Assembly: GCF_902686445.1 (NCBI RefSeq)
Contig: NC_062232.1
Location: 11,081,105 to 11,145,104, forward strand
Direction: 5' to 3'
Source: Sciurus carolinensis
Taxonomy: Eukaryota; Chordata; Mammalia; Rodentia; Sciuridae
Length of the DNA: 64,000 bases
Each line of letters starts with the position of its first letter. Positions within the stretch are counted from its first letter, which is position 1. This document shows positions 21,185 to 33,974 of the stretch, piece by piece. The notes beneath the pieces were generated by a model. The model saw only the letters and a list, made by a program, of their open reading frames with translations. It was not told where the DNA came from and did not search any database. A program made the position numbers and the translations under genes.

Positions 21185-21600
21185 ACTTTTTTTTCTTTTA
21201 TTTATTTGTTCTTATTATATATACATGAGAGTGGAGTGTATTTTTACATATTATACATATATGGAGTATAACTTCCCAGTCTCATGGTTATACATGATGT
21301 GGAGTTACACTGGTCACGTATTCATATATGAACATAAGAAAGTTATGTCTAATTCATTCTACTGTCTTTCCTGTTCCCATCCCTCCTCCCATCCCTTCAG
21401 TCCCTTTGTTTAATCCAATGAACTTCTATTCTCCACCCCCTCCACCCCCCCACCACCTTCATTGTGTGTTAGCATCCACATATTAGAGAGAACATTTAGC
21501 CTTCAGTTTTTAGAGACTGGCTTACTTCACTTAAGCATGATGTTCTCCAGTTCCATCCATTTACCAGCAAATGCCATAATTTCATTCTTCTTTAGGGCTG
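21185..21600 (-). mobile_element. L1 3' end fragment
   Basis: Complement of an L1 3' UTR plus the end of ORF2: A/T-rich tail near 21190, then the complement of 'atggaactggagaacatcatgc' at 21538-21560. It resembles the fragment at 38832-39498. Confidence 0.75.
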
Positions 21601-23194
21601 ACATCTTCCCTTCCTCACTCCACTCCAAAGCTAACTTTCCTTCCCAACTTGCCTTTTATCAGGCTCTCCTATCTCACAATAATTTAGGCTTGAAAACTTT
21701 ATCATTTGGAACTGACTTCTATCTTTGAGTCCTGATATTTAATTAAGCAGCATAGCCTGATTATTCTTTCCTTTGAAATTATCACCCTTTTTCTATCATT
21801 TCCAAAGTTTGATCCAAATGTAAATTTCTATGCTTAGATTAGTGTAGTGGGTTCTCTGACCATCTCCATCAGCATCACTTTGGAGTTTGTTGTGAATGAA
21901 TGTTCCCAGGCCTCTCCCCACACCTACCAATTCATCAGAAGCCTCACCACCTGCATTTTAGCAACCTATCCAGTTGAAGTTGAGACACACAAGTTTGAGA
22001 ACCAGAGCATTAGTGCAGTAATCTCCTGGGATGCCACCACAGTCTATCCTGACTATAGCTACTCAATTTGTTTACTTACAGCCTTGATTATTGCCAGGTC
22101 TCTGCCCCAGAACTATCAAGGGCTGCCAACTCCCTGATTCATGAAGGTTAAACTCCTCCACCTAGTTTTTAAAACCTCATCATATGGTTCCATCTCTCCA
22201 AATTTGTCCTTACTAGACTCCCTGAGACGTTCTGCATTCTAGCTATAACAACGTGTTCACTTTCTAAGCAACACACCTTTGAGTATAACACTTCCCCACC
22301 TCAACTCACTCCTCCTGCTGCAACCAGCATTGGATTGGGACCTTTCAGAAACCTTGGCCAGTGAAAAGTGGCTAGTCCCTCTTTCCCACATGGAAATGAA
22401 AATAAACGTAATACTTAGGTGTAAAATAATTGTGTAGAAATCAACCAAATTACTGATCCTTTTCTGTAGTGGTTGTCTTGCTTAAAAACATATTTAACGG
22501 TTTCTTTTTAAAAAAATGTGATTCTTGGTGCCACACTGCTTTCCTAATACTTCAAATTTGTGCTCAATGTATCCACTGACTAATTCAGTTTTGCTTTTGT
22601 GGATGCAAAGCCTATTCACCATTGAGTGTTCTGCTTATTTTATGAGTAAAATTGAATAAATAAATGAATGAGTGAGCAGATTTCTCTGCTCAATCAGTCA
22701 GAGGGAATGCACTTTGTATTTTATTTGTTCCAGTGCTTGTGCAGTAGGAGATTAATAAGTCTTTGCTGACTTCAGAGTCCCTGTTTTTTGTCCCCTGATT
22801 GAAAAATATTGTGAGCAGCCTACCAGTGTCAGGAATAGAATTGCAAAATTGAATGTTATAATCTATCCTCAAATGCTTAAACCCATTTTTCAGAATCCTT
22901 TCAGGCAGAAAGCACCTGCTGAATGCTCACAAGACAGTGACAGTGCCCTTATGTGTGGGATTCTATACATAGGTGAAAACACCTTCTGACAGATGAGACT
23001 CATACCTGTAAAACACCTCTTCGAAGTTGAAAAAAACTCTCCTTTTAAAGTGAATCAATCAATGCTCAGTGTTTGAACATCATTTATAAACTCATCCCTC
23101 AACTAAATGCTAACTATTCAAAACCTTTTCAATGGTTGTTTTTTGTTGTTGTTGTTGTTGTTTTGGGGGGTTTTGTTTGTTTGTTTATTGAGTT

Positions 23195-23280
23195 TGTTTT
23201 GCAGTACAGGGGATTGAACCAAGGCCCTCATGCATGCAAAGCACTCACTCTACTACTACTGAACTACCTAAGACCTTTAA
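23195..23280 (-). mobile_element. Old ID-type SINE
   Basis: 'gcagtacaggggattgaaccaaggccctcatgcatgcaaagcactc' is the complement of a diverged tRNA-like ID element. A (GTT)n/T-rich stretch just before it is the complement of its A-rich tail. Confidence 0.7.
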
Positions 23281-23630
23281 ATAAAAGAATTATTTTGGAA
23301 TTCAACTTTTTCTTAATTTATAAATTAATCATCTAATCCAATAAGTAATGCATTTGACCCCCAAGGAATGATTCTTTGGAGCTATAGTTTTTACTGGAGA
23401 ATAATCTCTGACAATTAAATTTGTATCATCAATAGGACACTGCAAGTAGAGCTGTACACATTTTTGAACAACCACATCAAGGACCTATACCAGCAAGCTA
23501 TGGACTTCTGTCCAGCAACTGCACCCTGGGCACATCTCAAATGTAGCAAGTGAAACCACCAGCCCTCTTCTCTCCTAAGCATGTTGGCCACCCTCCCCAG
23601 CACCCTGATTTCACAGCCCCTAAGACTCAC

Positions 23631-23724
23631 CCCCCATCAATGGGTTTGAAAGGAGCCTGGTGTCAGGATAGTTTCCTGGCCCCAGGGGCTTGCTGCCATT
23701 CTTGCCCCCTTGTTCGCCATCCAT
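23631..23724 (-). CDS. ASB9: ASB9 coding exon 1
   Basis: From the ATG at 23724 this encodes MDGEQGGKNGSKPLG, then PGNYPDTRLLSNPLMG, and ends one base into the next codon at a GT donor (GTGAGT, 23630-23625). The residues closely follow the N-terminus of mammalian ASB9 (MDGKQGG... and RLLSNPLMG), which precedes the first ankyrin repeat. The split codon joins exactly to coding exon 2 at 14052, giving a 9.6-kb intron. Sequence immediately above 23724 should be 5' UTR; I cannot tell where transcription starts or whether a non-coding exon exists upstream. Only the first 58 codons of ASB9 lie in this window. Confidence 0.93.
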
Positions 23725-24900
23725 GGTGCTCTCCTGGACCAGCAAGCTCCACGTTCCACTTCAGTTGCTCAGTAAAGTCCAAATTCCATGCACCTCATGC
23801 TCTGGGAAATTCCAGTTCTGTGGCTGGCTGAACTGCACAAGTCCTGGTCAGACTGTCTGCAGCAGAGAAGAGTACCTGTGGTCAGACAGAAACGGGTGAG
23901 TGCACACACACACACACACCACCTAGCTGGCTGCAGTCTGGCCAAAGCCCACAACAGCCCCCCAGCCCTAAGTCTGCAAAACTGCTGATGTCACGTCCTT
24001 TCCAAAACTGAGACCAATCAGTGAGGAAGCCTTGGAGTTTATCAGGAAGGAAACTTAGTTTGTAACTTTTGGAGGATGAAGGGAACAGGGTAAGGGGGAG
24101 TGAAGGAAACAGCTCCCTTACTGCAAAGTTGCTCACTCTGCAGATCTGTTTGCTACTTGGGGGCTTCTTGGTGTTGAGACAAGCCCCAGCACCCAAGAGC
24201 TGAGAAAGCTGGTTTTGCAGCAGCCTTGTGAATTGCTTGCACAGTAATATGCACAGCACGCCCTGGCCATCTGCACATGTGGTTTCAATTTTGCTGGGAG
24301 TGTCTTATGGAAAAATGTGTCTATATGTTACAAAAATGCAGGATTTGGAAAGAACTTCTGTTTTCTTCCTTTCAGCTGCAAGAATTTCATTAAATGTCCT
24401 ATTTCACCCTTCCTCCACACATTTTAACTTCTAGATAAACAGTGAAAATTTTCCATTGGAATAATGGATCCCTAGGTGGCATGGGGTGTGGAAGAGACCT
24501 TCCATTTTCAATTGTTAATTATAAAAATATTATTTTGTTAAGATTTTATCAATTTGCCTATACAAAATACATGAGCTTTCTGTGTATGTGACTTTTCAAT
24601 TTCCGTTTTCCACCACACCCCTGGGTGCTGGCCTAGGTTGATGGCCACCCCTAAATTCTTACCCTCCTCTCTTCCATGTGGAAGATTTTTCATCCCAGTG
24701 GAGGAAGGCTTTGAGTTTACTCTCAAGCATCTGCTGTCTGTGAAATGATTGTGGATTTGTTTTAATGCCAAAAATGAAGCCTTACAGTTTCAGACATATG
24801 AATCCTCAATTGAAATCTTTAGTAACCACCGTGAACAGTTTGAAGCACATTCTCCATACTTTTCAATGCATTTCTGTGCATGTATAGATATATATCCTGT
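23725..24900. other. Region upstream of ASB9
   Basis: Presumed 5' UTR and promoter of ASB9 followed by intergenic DNA. The composition is moderate, with no CpG island, which fits a tissue-restricted gene. A short (CA)n at 23905-23920 is the only repeat I see. No TATA box is convincing. Confidence 0.4.
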
Positions 24901-24923
24901 GCATCTAAACACACATGTGTGCT

Positions 24924-24965
<42 letters not shown>
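24924..24965. repeat. (CA)n microsatellite
   Basis: About 20 CA units with one interruption near the start. Confidence 0.95.
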
Positions 24966-24969
<4 letters not shown>

Positions 24970-25316
24970 CTATTACTTCACATTTTCACTTAAAATTATA
25001 TTATTATGCTGTTCTATGCTTTTTACACTTATTTTGTCTGGGAAACATTTCCATTTCAGTTTATACAGCTATGTTCCTTTCTTTATTCACTACTGCATTC
25101 CATATTGTGCCAAAAGTATTTATTTATTCTCCTAGCAAAGCAAGCAGAATGTTACCATTTCTTTTACTCCTATAAAAATAACTGCAGTTCATATTTTTGT
25201 ACACATGGCTTTGTGCACACATGTAAGTATTTTCAGAGAGATTCCCAAGAGTGGAAATGCTGAGTCAAAGGTGTGCTCATGCACATGGGATAAATTATGT
25301 GGAACTATACACACTT

Positions 25317-25357
25317 GCACACACACACACACACACGCACACGCACACACACACACA
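25317..25357. repeat. (CA)n microsatellite
   Basis: CA repeat with CG interruptions, 350 bp from the one at 24924. Confidence 0.95.
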
Positions 25358-25359
25358 TA

Positions 25360-27115
25360 GGAATGAACACAAGTTAAACTGGTGAATTCTGAAAAAGATC
25401 AGTAGATTATATGAATGCTTATTTCTGATTGTGATATTGTACTGTAATTTTACAAAAAGTTACCATTGGGGCAAAGTAATCTAAGTGTACAAGGAGGCTG
25501 TTTATATTATTTCTTAGAACTGCCTGTGAATCTGTAATGATCTCAATACCAATTTTAATTTTTTTTAAAAGTCTGCTCATTTAAAATTGGGATAAACACT
25601 GCCAAATTGCCCTCCATCTCTATTTGCAGAATTAACTGAGAAGGCCATAAGCATACAAATTCTTCAGTACTCTTTCTGGAAAGACTCGAAGAACTATAAA
25701 CTTAAACTTGTATTTGGCAGAGAATAAGACTATTACTCCCAGCATAGACTGGATTAGGAGTTAAACAGAGGAGTGTGAAGGGGAAACTGGATACCATCAC
25801 CATTTTTTCCTAGTAAGATCTTCACAGTTCAGCCTCTTTATTTACTTTTAATTCAATTCCAAGAAGAAAAGATTTTCCCATATTCAAATTTAAGTTCCAA
25901 AATGACAATAGAGAAAATTTCCAGGTTGTTGCCCTAGTACCTGGGAGGGCATTCACCAGCTTTTCTCATTTACATTTATAATGTTGATCACCATGGTGAA
26001 CAGGAGGATGGGAACTGGATTTTTTTTAACTGTTTAATGTTTAAGCACAGTTACAAAAGTTGTCCATGCATTTTTAAGAATTAATATGAGGATAAAGCAT
26101 ATAAGCTGTGATTATAGGGTGGCTTACCACAAACCATAGAGAATAGCAATCTTAATAATTTCTAGTTGGCCCTTGTGTTTGTCACTGTGGGTCTGTATGT
26201 TTGGTGAAATTGATGCAGGTTAGGTAAGGAAAAAGAATGACAGGCTGCAGGAGATGGTAAGGCCACAATCACTCCTTACCAGGAGCAGTGTTCACATGAG
26301 CCAGTGCCTCTGCCCACCCTTGCTTAGCTGTCCAAGGCACACCTCACTCACAGATTACAAGTTCTTCCCTCCCAAGGTCTTGGGGAGCCTTGAAAGTCAC
26401 TTCCAATTAGTCAAAGTTGATCCAGCTGGCATTTTTTCTAGCACAAACCCTTTAAAACCTAAGAGGTACACATCTCTGATAATTGGGAACTCTGCTTCTC
26501 AGGCAAAACTCCTATCTATATCCGTTGTTCTTGCAGAACTGGCTGTGCATGCTGAGTATCTGATGCTGCTTTAGAGAGTGATCACTCCCAGGAACAGTAC
26601 AGTGAGATTCAAACAAAGAAGTGTTTTTTTGAAAAAACAATCTGGAATAATGTGCTGTTCTTGGAGAAACAAACAGGCAAACTAAGAAGGGGAGAGTCTA
26701 CCTAATGATGAGCCTGGACTCTCCAAAAATGCCAATGGTAGGGAAGACAAAAGTGGGGAGGGGAAGCTTTCTAGACTAGAGAAGAATAAGGAGACTTGAT
26801 AACTAAGATCAATGGATGATCCTTTATCTGATCCTTGACCAGATCCTGATGGTGGCAAGAGACAGAAAGGACATGAATGCCACAGTTGTGGAAATGTAAA
26901 GGCAGATGCATATCGGATAACTGGGGGGCACTAGATGATCACCGCACCATGGTTCTTTGGGAGAATTTCTAAACATGCTCTTAGGAGATGCACGATAAAG
27001 TTCTGGGTGCAGACAGCCATACTGGATTGTGAGGTCAAGGGGAAATGGGTCCCTGTCCACACATTCTGCACCAGATTGAATAAGTCAATGCAGGTTTTAT
27101 AGTCAAAACACATGA
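25360..27115. other. ASB9-ASB11 intergenic, no feature seen
   Basis: Non-coding sequence between the two ASB genes. I see no exon or clear repeat. Confidence 0.5.
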
Positions 27116-27119
27116 GTAG

Positions 27120-27250
27120 GGCTGAGGCTGTAGCTCAGTGGCAGAGTACTTGCCTAGCATGTGTGAGGCACGGGGCTCAATCCTTAGCACCACATAAAAA
27201 CAAAATAAAGGCATTCTGTCAATCTACAACTACAAAAATATTTTTTTTCA
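27120..27250 (+). mobile_element. ID SINE
   Basis: 'gctgaggctgtagctcagtggcagagtacttgcctagcatgtg' followed by 'ctcaatccttagcaccac' and an A-rich tail. It is a tRNA-derived ID element, with A and B boxes still visible. Confidence 0.88.
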
Positions 27251-27254
27251 AAAC

Positions 27255-28435
27255 ACACGAGTAGATACAAAACTTGGGGTGCTCGATCTGTTTGCATGGC
27301 ATTGTCATTCCTCATGAGTGCAAAGGCCACATATCCCAGAAACATGGGCTGCCTGATTGGAAGCACTTCTCATTGCATAACAATGCAGGGTCATAAAACA
27401 AACAACACTCTGCCTTTATTAAAATTTGTGATCTTTAGGCTATCATGGGCTTTTTGCCATAAGAAAATACTGACCTTGCCTGCAAAGTGTTTTGCCTTAC
27501 TCACCTCATCTTGATCCTAGCCCTGGTGAAGAATCATGATGCCTGCAACTTACGAATAGTTCACTAAAACACGTATGCATATGTATTAATTATATATGGA
27601 TTCACACATACAAATATGCTATATAGATGCATGTGCACATGTGTATATACATATGTATACATGTGTATGTGTGCGTCCATACATGAATACATCAAAAGAG
27701 AATCAAATGTGGCAAAATGCTAACACTGTGAATTGAGAAGATGGACCAAAGATATTCACTGTGCTATTCTTGTAATTTTTCTGTAAGCTGAAAGCTTTTA
27801 AAGATATAACAATGGTAAGGGAAGAAAAATTAGTAAATGTAAATTAAAACCAGATATGTTTTATACAGGTTAGGATAGGAAACTGCTATTCCCAGTGTGC
27901 CCCATGTATTTGTTCTGGTACAGATTCTGCTAAGGGAAGGAGATGATATATTCCATATGCAAATGGAAAACATTCATGCAAGAGCAGACCTTGGCAGTGA
28001 TTTGTGATGGGAGAAAATATGAGGTCCACCAGTGCAGAGAGCATCCTTCCCTGACAAGCTGTGGTTACTCATTGATTCATCCCTCACCATGGCAGCTTTG
28101 GGCCATGTCTCTGAAGCGTCAGCTATTCTCTTTGTGCTCTATGCACAAATCTTCTGAGCAATCAACATTGTTACTGAAAAAAGTCATCCACAAATCTCAT
28201 GTTTATTTGACATGGCAGTGTTAGAAATATCAGGGAAGAAAATCACTTTAGGAGAAATAATTCTTTAATAAAATGAACACAAAATTAGCAATGCTGAATG
28301 ACATACCCAAACATTTAAATAATTTTAAGGATTTTGAAAGCATTGAGGTTAAAATATTCAATTGATACAAGCTACAAGCAAGCTTATTTCTTTAAAATAA
28401 TGGGTCAAGGCAGACAATGGATTCATAAGTGACAG
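27255..28435. other. ASB9-ASB11 intergenic
   Basis: Mostly unannotated. A (CATA/TGTA)-rich stretch lies at 27600-27690 and an L1M-like tail ('gatattcactgtgctattcttgtaatttttctgtaag') at about 27750-27820. Confidence 0.4.
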
Positions 28436-28438
28436 ATG

Positions 28439-28442
<4 letters not shown>

Positions 28443-28494
<52 letters not shown>
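28443..28494. repeat. (TA)n(GA)n compound microsatellite
   Basis: About 15 TA units running directly into about 11 GA units. Confidence 0.95.
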
Positions 28495-28609
28495 GTGCAT
28501 GTCTATCCACATAGAGAAGGGGGAAGTATATAGACAGATAATATTGGGTACTGACTTAGTTATCAAAGGATTTTCCCCTAAAATTATTTATTGTGTACAT
28601 ATTTTAAAT

Positions 28610-28940
28610 TACATTAAACTAAACAATGGGGAGTGAAGGAAAGGGAAGTAGAATGGGAAAAGGAAAGAGTGGAATGAATATGGCATAACTTTCCTAGGTA
28701 CATATAGGAATACACCACAGTGAATCTCACCATCAAGTACATCTGCAAGAAATTAATTAAAAATAACTATGAGTAAGTGGTAGAAAGATCAAGAGGGAAG
28801 GGGGCGGGGGGAGGAGAGGGAAAAAGAAGAAGAGGTACTAGGGACTGAATGAGAACAAGATGAACTCCATGCTAGTAGAATTACATTAAAATGGATTCTA
28901 CTGTTATGTATAACTAAAAATAATCAATAAAATAAATATT
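28610..28940 (+). mobile_element. L1 3' UTR fragment
   Basis: Purine-rich 3' UTR with 'ggcataactttcctaggtacatatagg', 'gtgaatctcaccatcaagtac', 'ctactgttatgtataactaaaaataatcaataaaat', the same ending as the fragment at 51574-51973. Confidence 0.75.
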
Positions 28941-28942
28941 AT

Positions 28943-29075
28943 TTGGGGATAGAATTGTGGCTCAGTGGTAGAGTGCTTGCCTAGCATGTGTGAGGCCCAT
29001 AGTCAGCACCACATATAAATAAAAAAAAAATCCTTTGACAGCTAAGAAAAATATTTAAATAAATAAATAAATATT
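28943..29075 (+). mobile_element. ID SINE
   Basis: 'ggggatagaattgtggctcagtggtagagtgcttgcctagcatgtgtgaggccc' and an A-rich tail with (AAAT)n, inserted at the end of an L1 tail. Confidence 0.85.
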
Positions 29076-29389
29076 ATTTGAAATAGTTTTTCAGTATATA
29101 AATCCCACTTCTAGAAACCTCCAAAGAAATCCTTCATTTTTAAAGACTTATTTAAAAATAAACTTTATGAAAGTTTTATCTATAGAAGGAAGGAATTAGA
29201 AATAATCTAGGTATACAACAAGTTGAAAAATGTTAAGGAATATGATACAATCATTTAAAAGGATGTTATCAAAAGGTTTGAGACTTTAAATATCATTGCA
29301 ATAAGGTTTATAAGAAAAGTAGGCATCAAAAATAATCTAATAAGATACTAACATTAAATCAGGCAAAGAAATAAAAGACACATGGGGTA

Positions 29390-30076
29390 CAGTAGTCCCC
29401 TTACCCACAGTTTCACTCTTCATAGTTTCAGTTACCCTGGATCAACCATAGTCTGAAAATATTAAACAAAAAATTTTAGAAATAAAGAACTCATAAATTT
29501 TAAATTATACACCATTCTGAGTAGCCTGGTGGAATCTTATGCCATCCTGCTCTGTCCTGCCCACATCAAGAATCATCGAATTGTCCAGCATATTCACACT
29601 ATACCCAACACCCTGCCATCTCATCCCTATCAATCACTGTGTAGTCATCTTGATTCTCAGATCAACTGTGGCAGTATCACAGTGCTTGTGTTCAGGTAAC
29701 CCTACGCAGTAGCCTAACACCATGTCACAATGCCTCCATCAGTCTCCTCACTCCATCTCATCACACAGGCATTGTATCATCTCACATCACCACCAGGAAG
29801 AAGTGAGTACAATACAGTGAGAAATTTTGAGAAAGACAGAGGAGGGCCACATTCACATAATTTTATTATAATATATTGTTATAATTGTTCTATTTTACTA
29901 TTATCATTGGTAATCTCCTATTGTACCTAATTCATAAATTAAATTTTATCATAGATACGTACATATACATGTATGTATAGGAAAAATCAGTATATATTGG
30001 ATATGGTAGTATCCATGGTTTGAATATCCATTGGAGGACTTAGAATATCTTACCTGCAGATAAGAGGGGACTACTG
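29390..30076 (+). mobile_element. Tigger-type (pogo) non-autonomous element, both ends present
   Basis: A 687-bp unit with inverted ends CAGTAGTCCCC and GGGGACTACTG, flanked by TA on both sides (29388-29389 and 30077-30078), the target duplicated by Tc1/mariner-class transposases. The blocks 'cagtttcactcttcatagtttcagttaccc' and 'cacattcacataattttattataatatattgttataattg' match a mammalian Tigger family. No transposase frame is left. Confidence 0.82.
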
Positions 30077-30356
30077 TACTGAAATTACAGTAGAAAAAGT
30101 CACTTAAGATTTAACAATAAAAATTGACTAACAGATATTATGTATATTGTGACCTGATGTTATATATTTATGTATTGTTTATTCCTTGTATCGCTAATAC
30201 ATACGTTTTTCAAGGACAACCGTCTTGTCTTTCACACTCTTCCGCAACATCCAGCACATAATAGGTGCTGGGTAAAGTGTGTTGAACAAATTGAGAATTT
30301 ATCCTGGAGCACTTTGAATATGAATCCTAGTGTACTTCAAATACGACTGAAAATGT

Positions 30357-30363
30357 AAAAAAA

Positions 30364-30403
<40 letters not shown>

Positions 30404-30405
30404 TA
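30357..30405. repeat. (A)n(TA)n microsatellite
   Basis: About 25 A residues followed by about 12 TA units. Confidence 0.95.
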
Positions 30406-30409
30406 CTGT

Positions 30410-31680
30410 TTTGGAAGTAAAACATACTACGTACTATAAAAATGCTATACTCTGTATTCATGATTTAAGAACCTCAAACTACAGGCAAAATATCCCATAA
30501 AAACCAGATGACCACTCTGATGGTCTAAATATAGGTTAATAGAATGTAGGACTTGAAGGAAATTTAATTATCTTGTGTCCAATACAGTACTTTCATTCAT
30601 AAATCATAAGACATCAACACCACTCAAGATGCAAGAACCTAGACTACCAGATATGTTCTGATGAGTGGTCTCTCAGGATGTAGTTCAGGATTGGGATATA
30701 CACACACAGCACAGTTGGGACATCTGTACAAATAACTTGCAATATCCATGGTCTGAAGTTTCAGAAAACAATAGAACAGCAAAACCTCAAATCCCTTGGA
30801 GCCATAAGCAGTTTGAATATTCTAGAGCATCCCAGGGTTTAATACAGAGGTCAGGCATTCAGCAAGATCCCAGTTAACCAAAAAATGCACTTGTCAGAAC
30901 ATCTCAAAGAGGGAAGTCCCAGTTCCTGAATGTTCTGTGATAGGAAGAGACTCACCCTTTTCTCTTTGATCTTTCCATGGCTAGCAATGGCTCAGATGGC
31001 TCCTTGTCTTCTTTCAAATTCATCCTTTCTCTTCACCATATTTCCATCTTATGGCTATTTAATTGTGTCACCTTTGATAAAGTTTCCAATTCATTTCCCC
31101 TTGATAATATTTCTATTAGTGAAACTGGACTCTCCTTATTAATTTATAAGTAAACCATGATATGTTGAAATGTAGATATCAGTGAGATCACCCTGCCCTT
31201 TAATATTTGCAACACATTGAATTGTACTTCCTTTCATGGAATTTGGAATATCCTATAACTTCCCCAACATTTGTGAAAAGTGTCTTCCCTAAGATTTATA
31301 AAAATTCTTCAGGAGTTTGTTTATCTTGTTAATCTATCACAGAAGGAAAGGTGCCATACCACCTTAAATAGGTAAGTTTACATATTTTTTTGCCACCGTG
31401 TAATTCAATACATATACTACAACATGTAGAGCCAGATAATAACTAGACTTTTTCCTTATCCTTCTAAAAAAATGTGCAGGGTACCATATGTTTCAGACTG
31501 TGCTGTAGGTATGAATGATTTCACTATTTTGCAAGTAGTAACTCAAACAGTTGAGAATGAGTATTAGTATCCCTATTTACCAAAAAAGATTCTAAACATT
31601 TGCTTCCCAGTCTCAACTGGGAAAGGGAAGGAAACTAAGGGCAGGAAGTGAGGATCTCCTTTGTTCTAGTCAGAATATTA
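30410..31680. other. ASB9-ASB11 intergenic, no feature seen
   Basis: AT-rich non-coding DNA. No exon or clear repeat recognised. Confidence 0.5.
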
Positions 31681-31687
31681 GCTTTTG

Positions 31688-31896
31688 TGGGGAGGAGGGT
31701 GCCAGGGATTGAACCCAGGGGCGCTTAACCACTGAGTCACATCCCCAGCCATTTTTGGTTTTCATTTTGAGACAGGGTTTTGCTAAGTTGCTTAGGGCCT
31801 TGCTAAATTGCTGAGGCTGGCCTCTAACTTGTGATCCTCCTGCCTTAGCCTCCTGAGCCTCTGGGATTACAGACATGTGCCACCACACCTGGCAAT
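31688..31896 (-). mobile_element. B1-dID dimeric SINE
   Basis: A full dimeric copy on the minus strand: B1 half (complement ends 'tctgggattacagacatgtgccaccacacctggc') and ID half (complement begins 'gccagggattgaacccaggggcgcttaaccactgagtcac'). It is one of the best preserved in the window. Confidence 0.93.
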
Positions 31897-31944
31897 TAAC
31901 TTTTAATCTGCCATAAGTATCACATGCAGCTTTTCTTCATTTGT

Positions 31945-32110
31945 GCTTGTCCTTTCATTTTATGTATGGCATTTTTTGCAACATAACTTTTAATGTATTC
32001 TAATTTATCAATTTTTTCTTTAAAATTTTTGCCTTTGTTATTATGCTTAGAAAATGCCTTCCCTTTCATGTACATTCATGTACAATTTCTTGTAGTATTT
32101 TTACCATATT
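31945..32110 (-). mobile_element. L1M fragment
   Basis: 'tttatgtatggcattttttgcaac' and 'taatttatcaattttttctttaaaatttttgcctttg' are the complement of an old L1 3' region. Confidence 0.5.
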
Positions 32111-32249
32111 ATTTAAACTTTTTAACATTTACAAAAAATTCAAGATTTGTTTTTGGAATATGACATAATAACTTAAACCTTTTCCCAGATAGTAAACTAA
32201 TTAAGATTATTAGATATCACAAAGTTGTAATAATCAGAAGTCTAGAGCA

Positions 32250-32575
32250 GTGCTAACAGATACATAATACAAGCCACATATGTAATCTAAAATTTTATTG
32301 TACTTATTATGTTTTTATATTAAAAAGTAAAAATCAAGTGGAATTAATTTCAATAATATACTTTATTTAACCTAATATATCCAAAAGATTATCACTTCAA
32401 TATGTAACCACCATCAAAAATACTCATATTTCACATTCTTTTTTGTACTGAATCTTCAAAATGTGATGTGTATTTTTTATGTATAGCACATCTTCATTCA
32501 CCTAGCCACAATTCCAGTGTTCAATAGCTGTAAGTGGTGGATAGCTACTGTACCAAATAGCATTGGTCTAGAGTA
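32250..32575 (+). mobile_element. hAT (Charlie-like) fossil
   Basis: Both edges carry a 'gcagtgctaacagatac'/'gtaccaaatagcattggtc' type imperfect inverted end, and 'gccacatatg' recurs near the left as 'cctagccacaattcc' on the right, as in short Charlie-class elements. Confidence 0.45.
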
Positions 32576-32790
32576 GTTTCTCAATCTTGGCACTGTTGAC
32601 ATTTGAATCTAATAATTCCTCGTCGTGCACTCTCCTGTAACTTGTAGGGTGTTTAGCTGCATCCCTGGCCTCTACCCAATAGAGGCGAGTAGCTCCATTC
32701 CCTCAGTTGTTGCAAACAAAAAGGTCTCCACACATTGCCACAGTTGTCCCTGTGTGGGGGGCAAAACTGTCTCTTGTTGAGAATAAAAGG
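32575..32790 (-). mobile_element. hAT-type non-autonomous element
   Basis: Same family as 13438-13655: 'ctcaatcttggcactgttgacattt', 'gtttagctgcatccctggcctctacccaatag', 'cacattgccacagttgtccctgtg', 'ctcttgttgagaata'. Confidence 0.62.
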
Positions 32791-32934
32791 ACTAGAAAAA
32801 CTAGGGGGGAAAGGTTGGAAATGAATCTTAGGATCATCTGAGAGAGAATTTTCATTTAGAAGCTTATATTACTGTAATCACTGAACCATGACAGTATTTA
32901 CAATAATGGTAAATCTTGAGTTCCCATGTTCTAA

Positions 32935-33535
32935 ATTCACAAAGAGGGAAAAGAGGAACCAAAAGGAAGAGGAGAGGCAGAAAAAAAGGAAGATAGGAAG
33001 AAGAAGAAGAAGAGAGAAAAGAAGGAGAAGTCTCTTTACATACCTTTATGCTTACTTTGGGCACCTATCCACAGAAAAAATATTGACTCATCATTAAGCC
33101 CACCTTGGTGGCTGACATCAACATGCAAGCATTTCAAAAACACTGAGGATCTTGACTTTGAACATAAGGCAATGTTGGGGTGCCTATATGCATCAGACAG
33201 TGCTTATGAGTTCAGGTTGTTGGGGGCATCTATTGCTGCCTAATCCTAGAACTATCTGCTTCAGAGAGTATTCAACATCAGAAATAATGAGAGCAATAGA
33301 GGTCAAGCTCTGTATGAGTTAATCTCTTCCAAAATCTCTTATCAATCAGGACCTCAAGAATTGGAAAGCCCAAGTAACTGTGATGTTTTCAAAGTATTTT
33401 TTTCTGTGTATCTTAAAAAAAGGCAGAGAAACCAAAGTTACAGCATAGATTTATTCAAGGAAGAAGAAAGTGGGGGAGAAAGAAAAAGAGAGGGGGAAAG
33501 GTGGAAGGAAGGGGTAGAAGAGAGGAATTAAATCA
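32935..33535. other. Purine-rich tracts downstream of ASB11
   Basis: Two AG-rich tracts (32940-33030 and 33460-33530) separated by plain AT-rich DNA. No gene seen. The ASB11 3' UTR probably ends before or within this stretch. Confidence 0.5.
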
Positions 33536-33849
33536 AGAGCACATCCTGGAATTCTTAACATTCATTATAATCCTATTCACCTGGATTTACATGGGTCTGT
33601 ACAATATTCAGAATGTTGACCCATAGGTACTGGGAAATCCTGTATTATCAGAAAATAGCCTATTATGTTCATTCTACTTCACAGATTTTTTTTAAGTTTA
33701 TTAACAACAAGAGCTAAAAACTTTAAGGTTCCAGTTTATCAGGTCATTTGAAGATACTAAGGGTCTAACTGTTGGGTGTCTATAAGTATCCTTGGTACAG
33801 CAGACAACAACCTATTTATTTCCAAATAGCTTCCCATGGACAATTGGGG

Positions 33850-33974
33850 CTATTGGTACCGGAGGAATCTTTCCAGTGGCTCTGGCAGACGTAGCTTGTG
33901 GATGGCTTCATGACATGCTCGACCCAAGCATTTCCGGACACACAGGCGGCAGAGCTGGGCAAGAGTAGGTGGGC
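33850..33974 (-). CDS. ASB11: ASB11 coding exon 7 (SOCS box)
   Basis: Begins in the second base of a glycine codon after an AG acceptor (33976-33975). It encodes PPTLAQLCRLCVRKCLG, then the Cul5-box LPEPLERFLRYQ, and stops with TAG at 33852-33850. The 3' UTR follows below 33850. Possible AATAAA signals are at 33820-33815, 33702-33697 and 33455-33450, and I cannot choose between them. Confidence 0.95.

Noticed and set aside
24749..25135. 128-codon frame with His-Thr repeats
   Set aside because: The repeat residues come from translating a (CA)n microsatellite.
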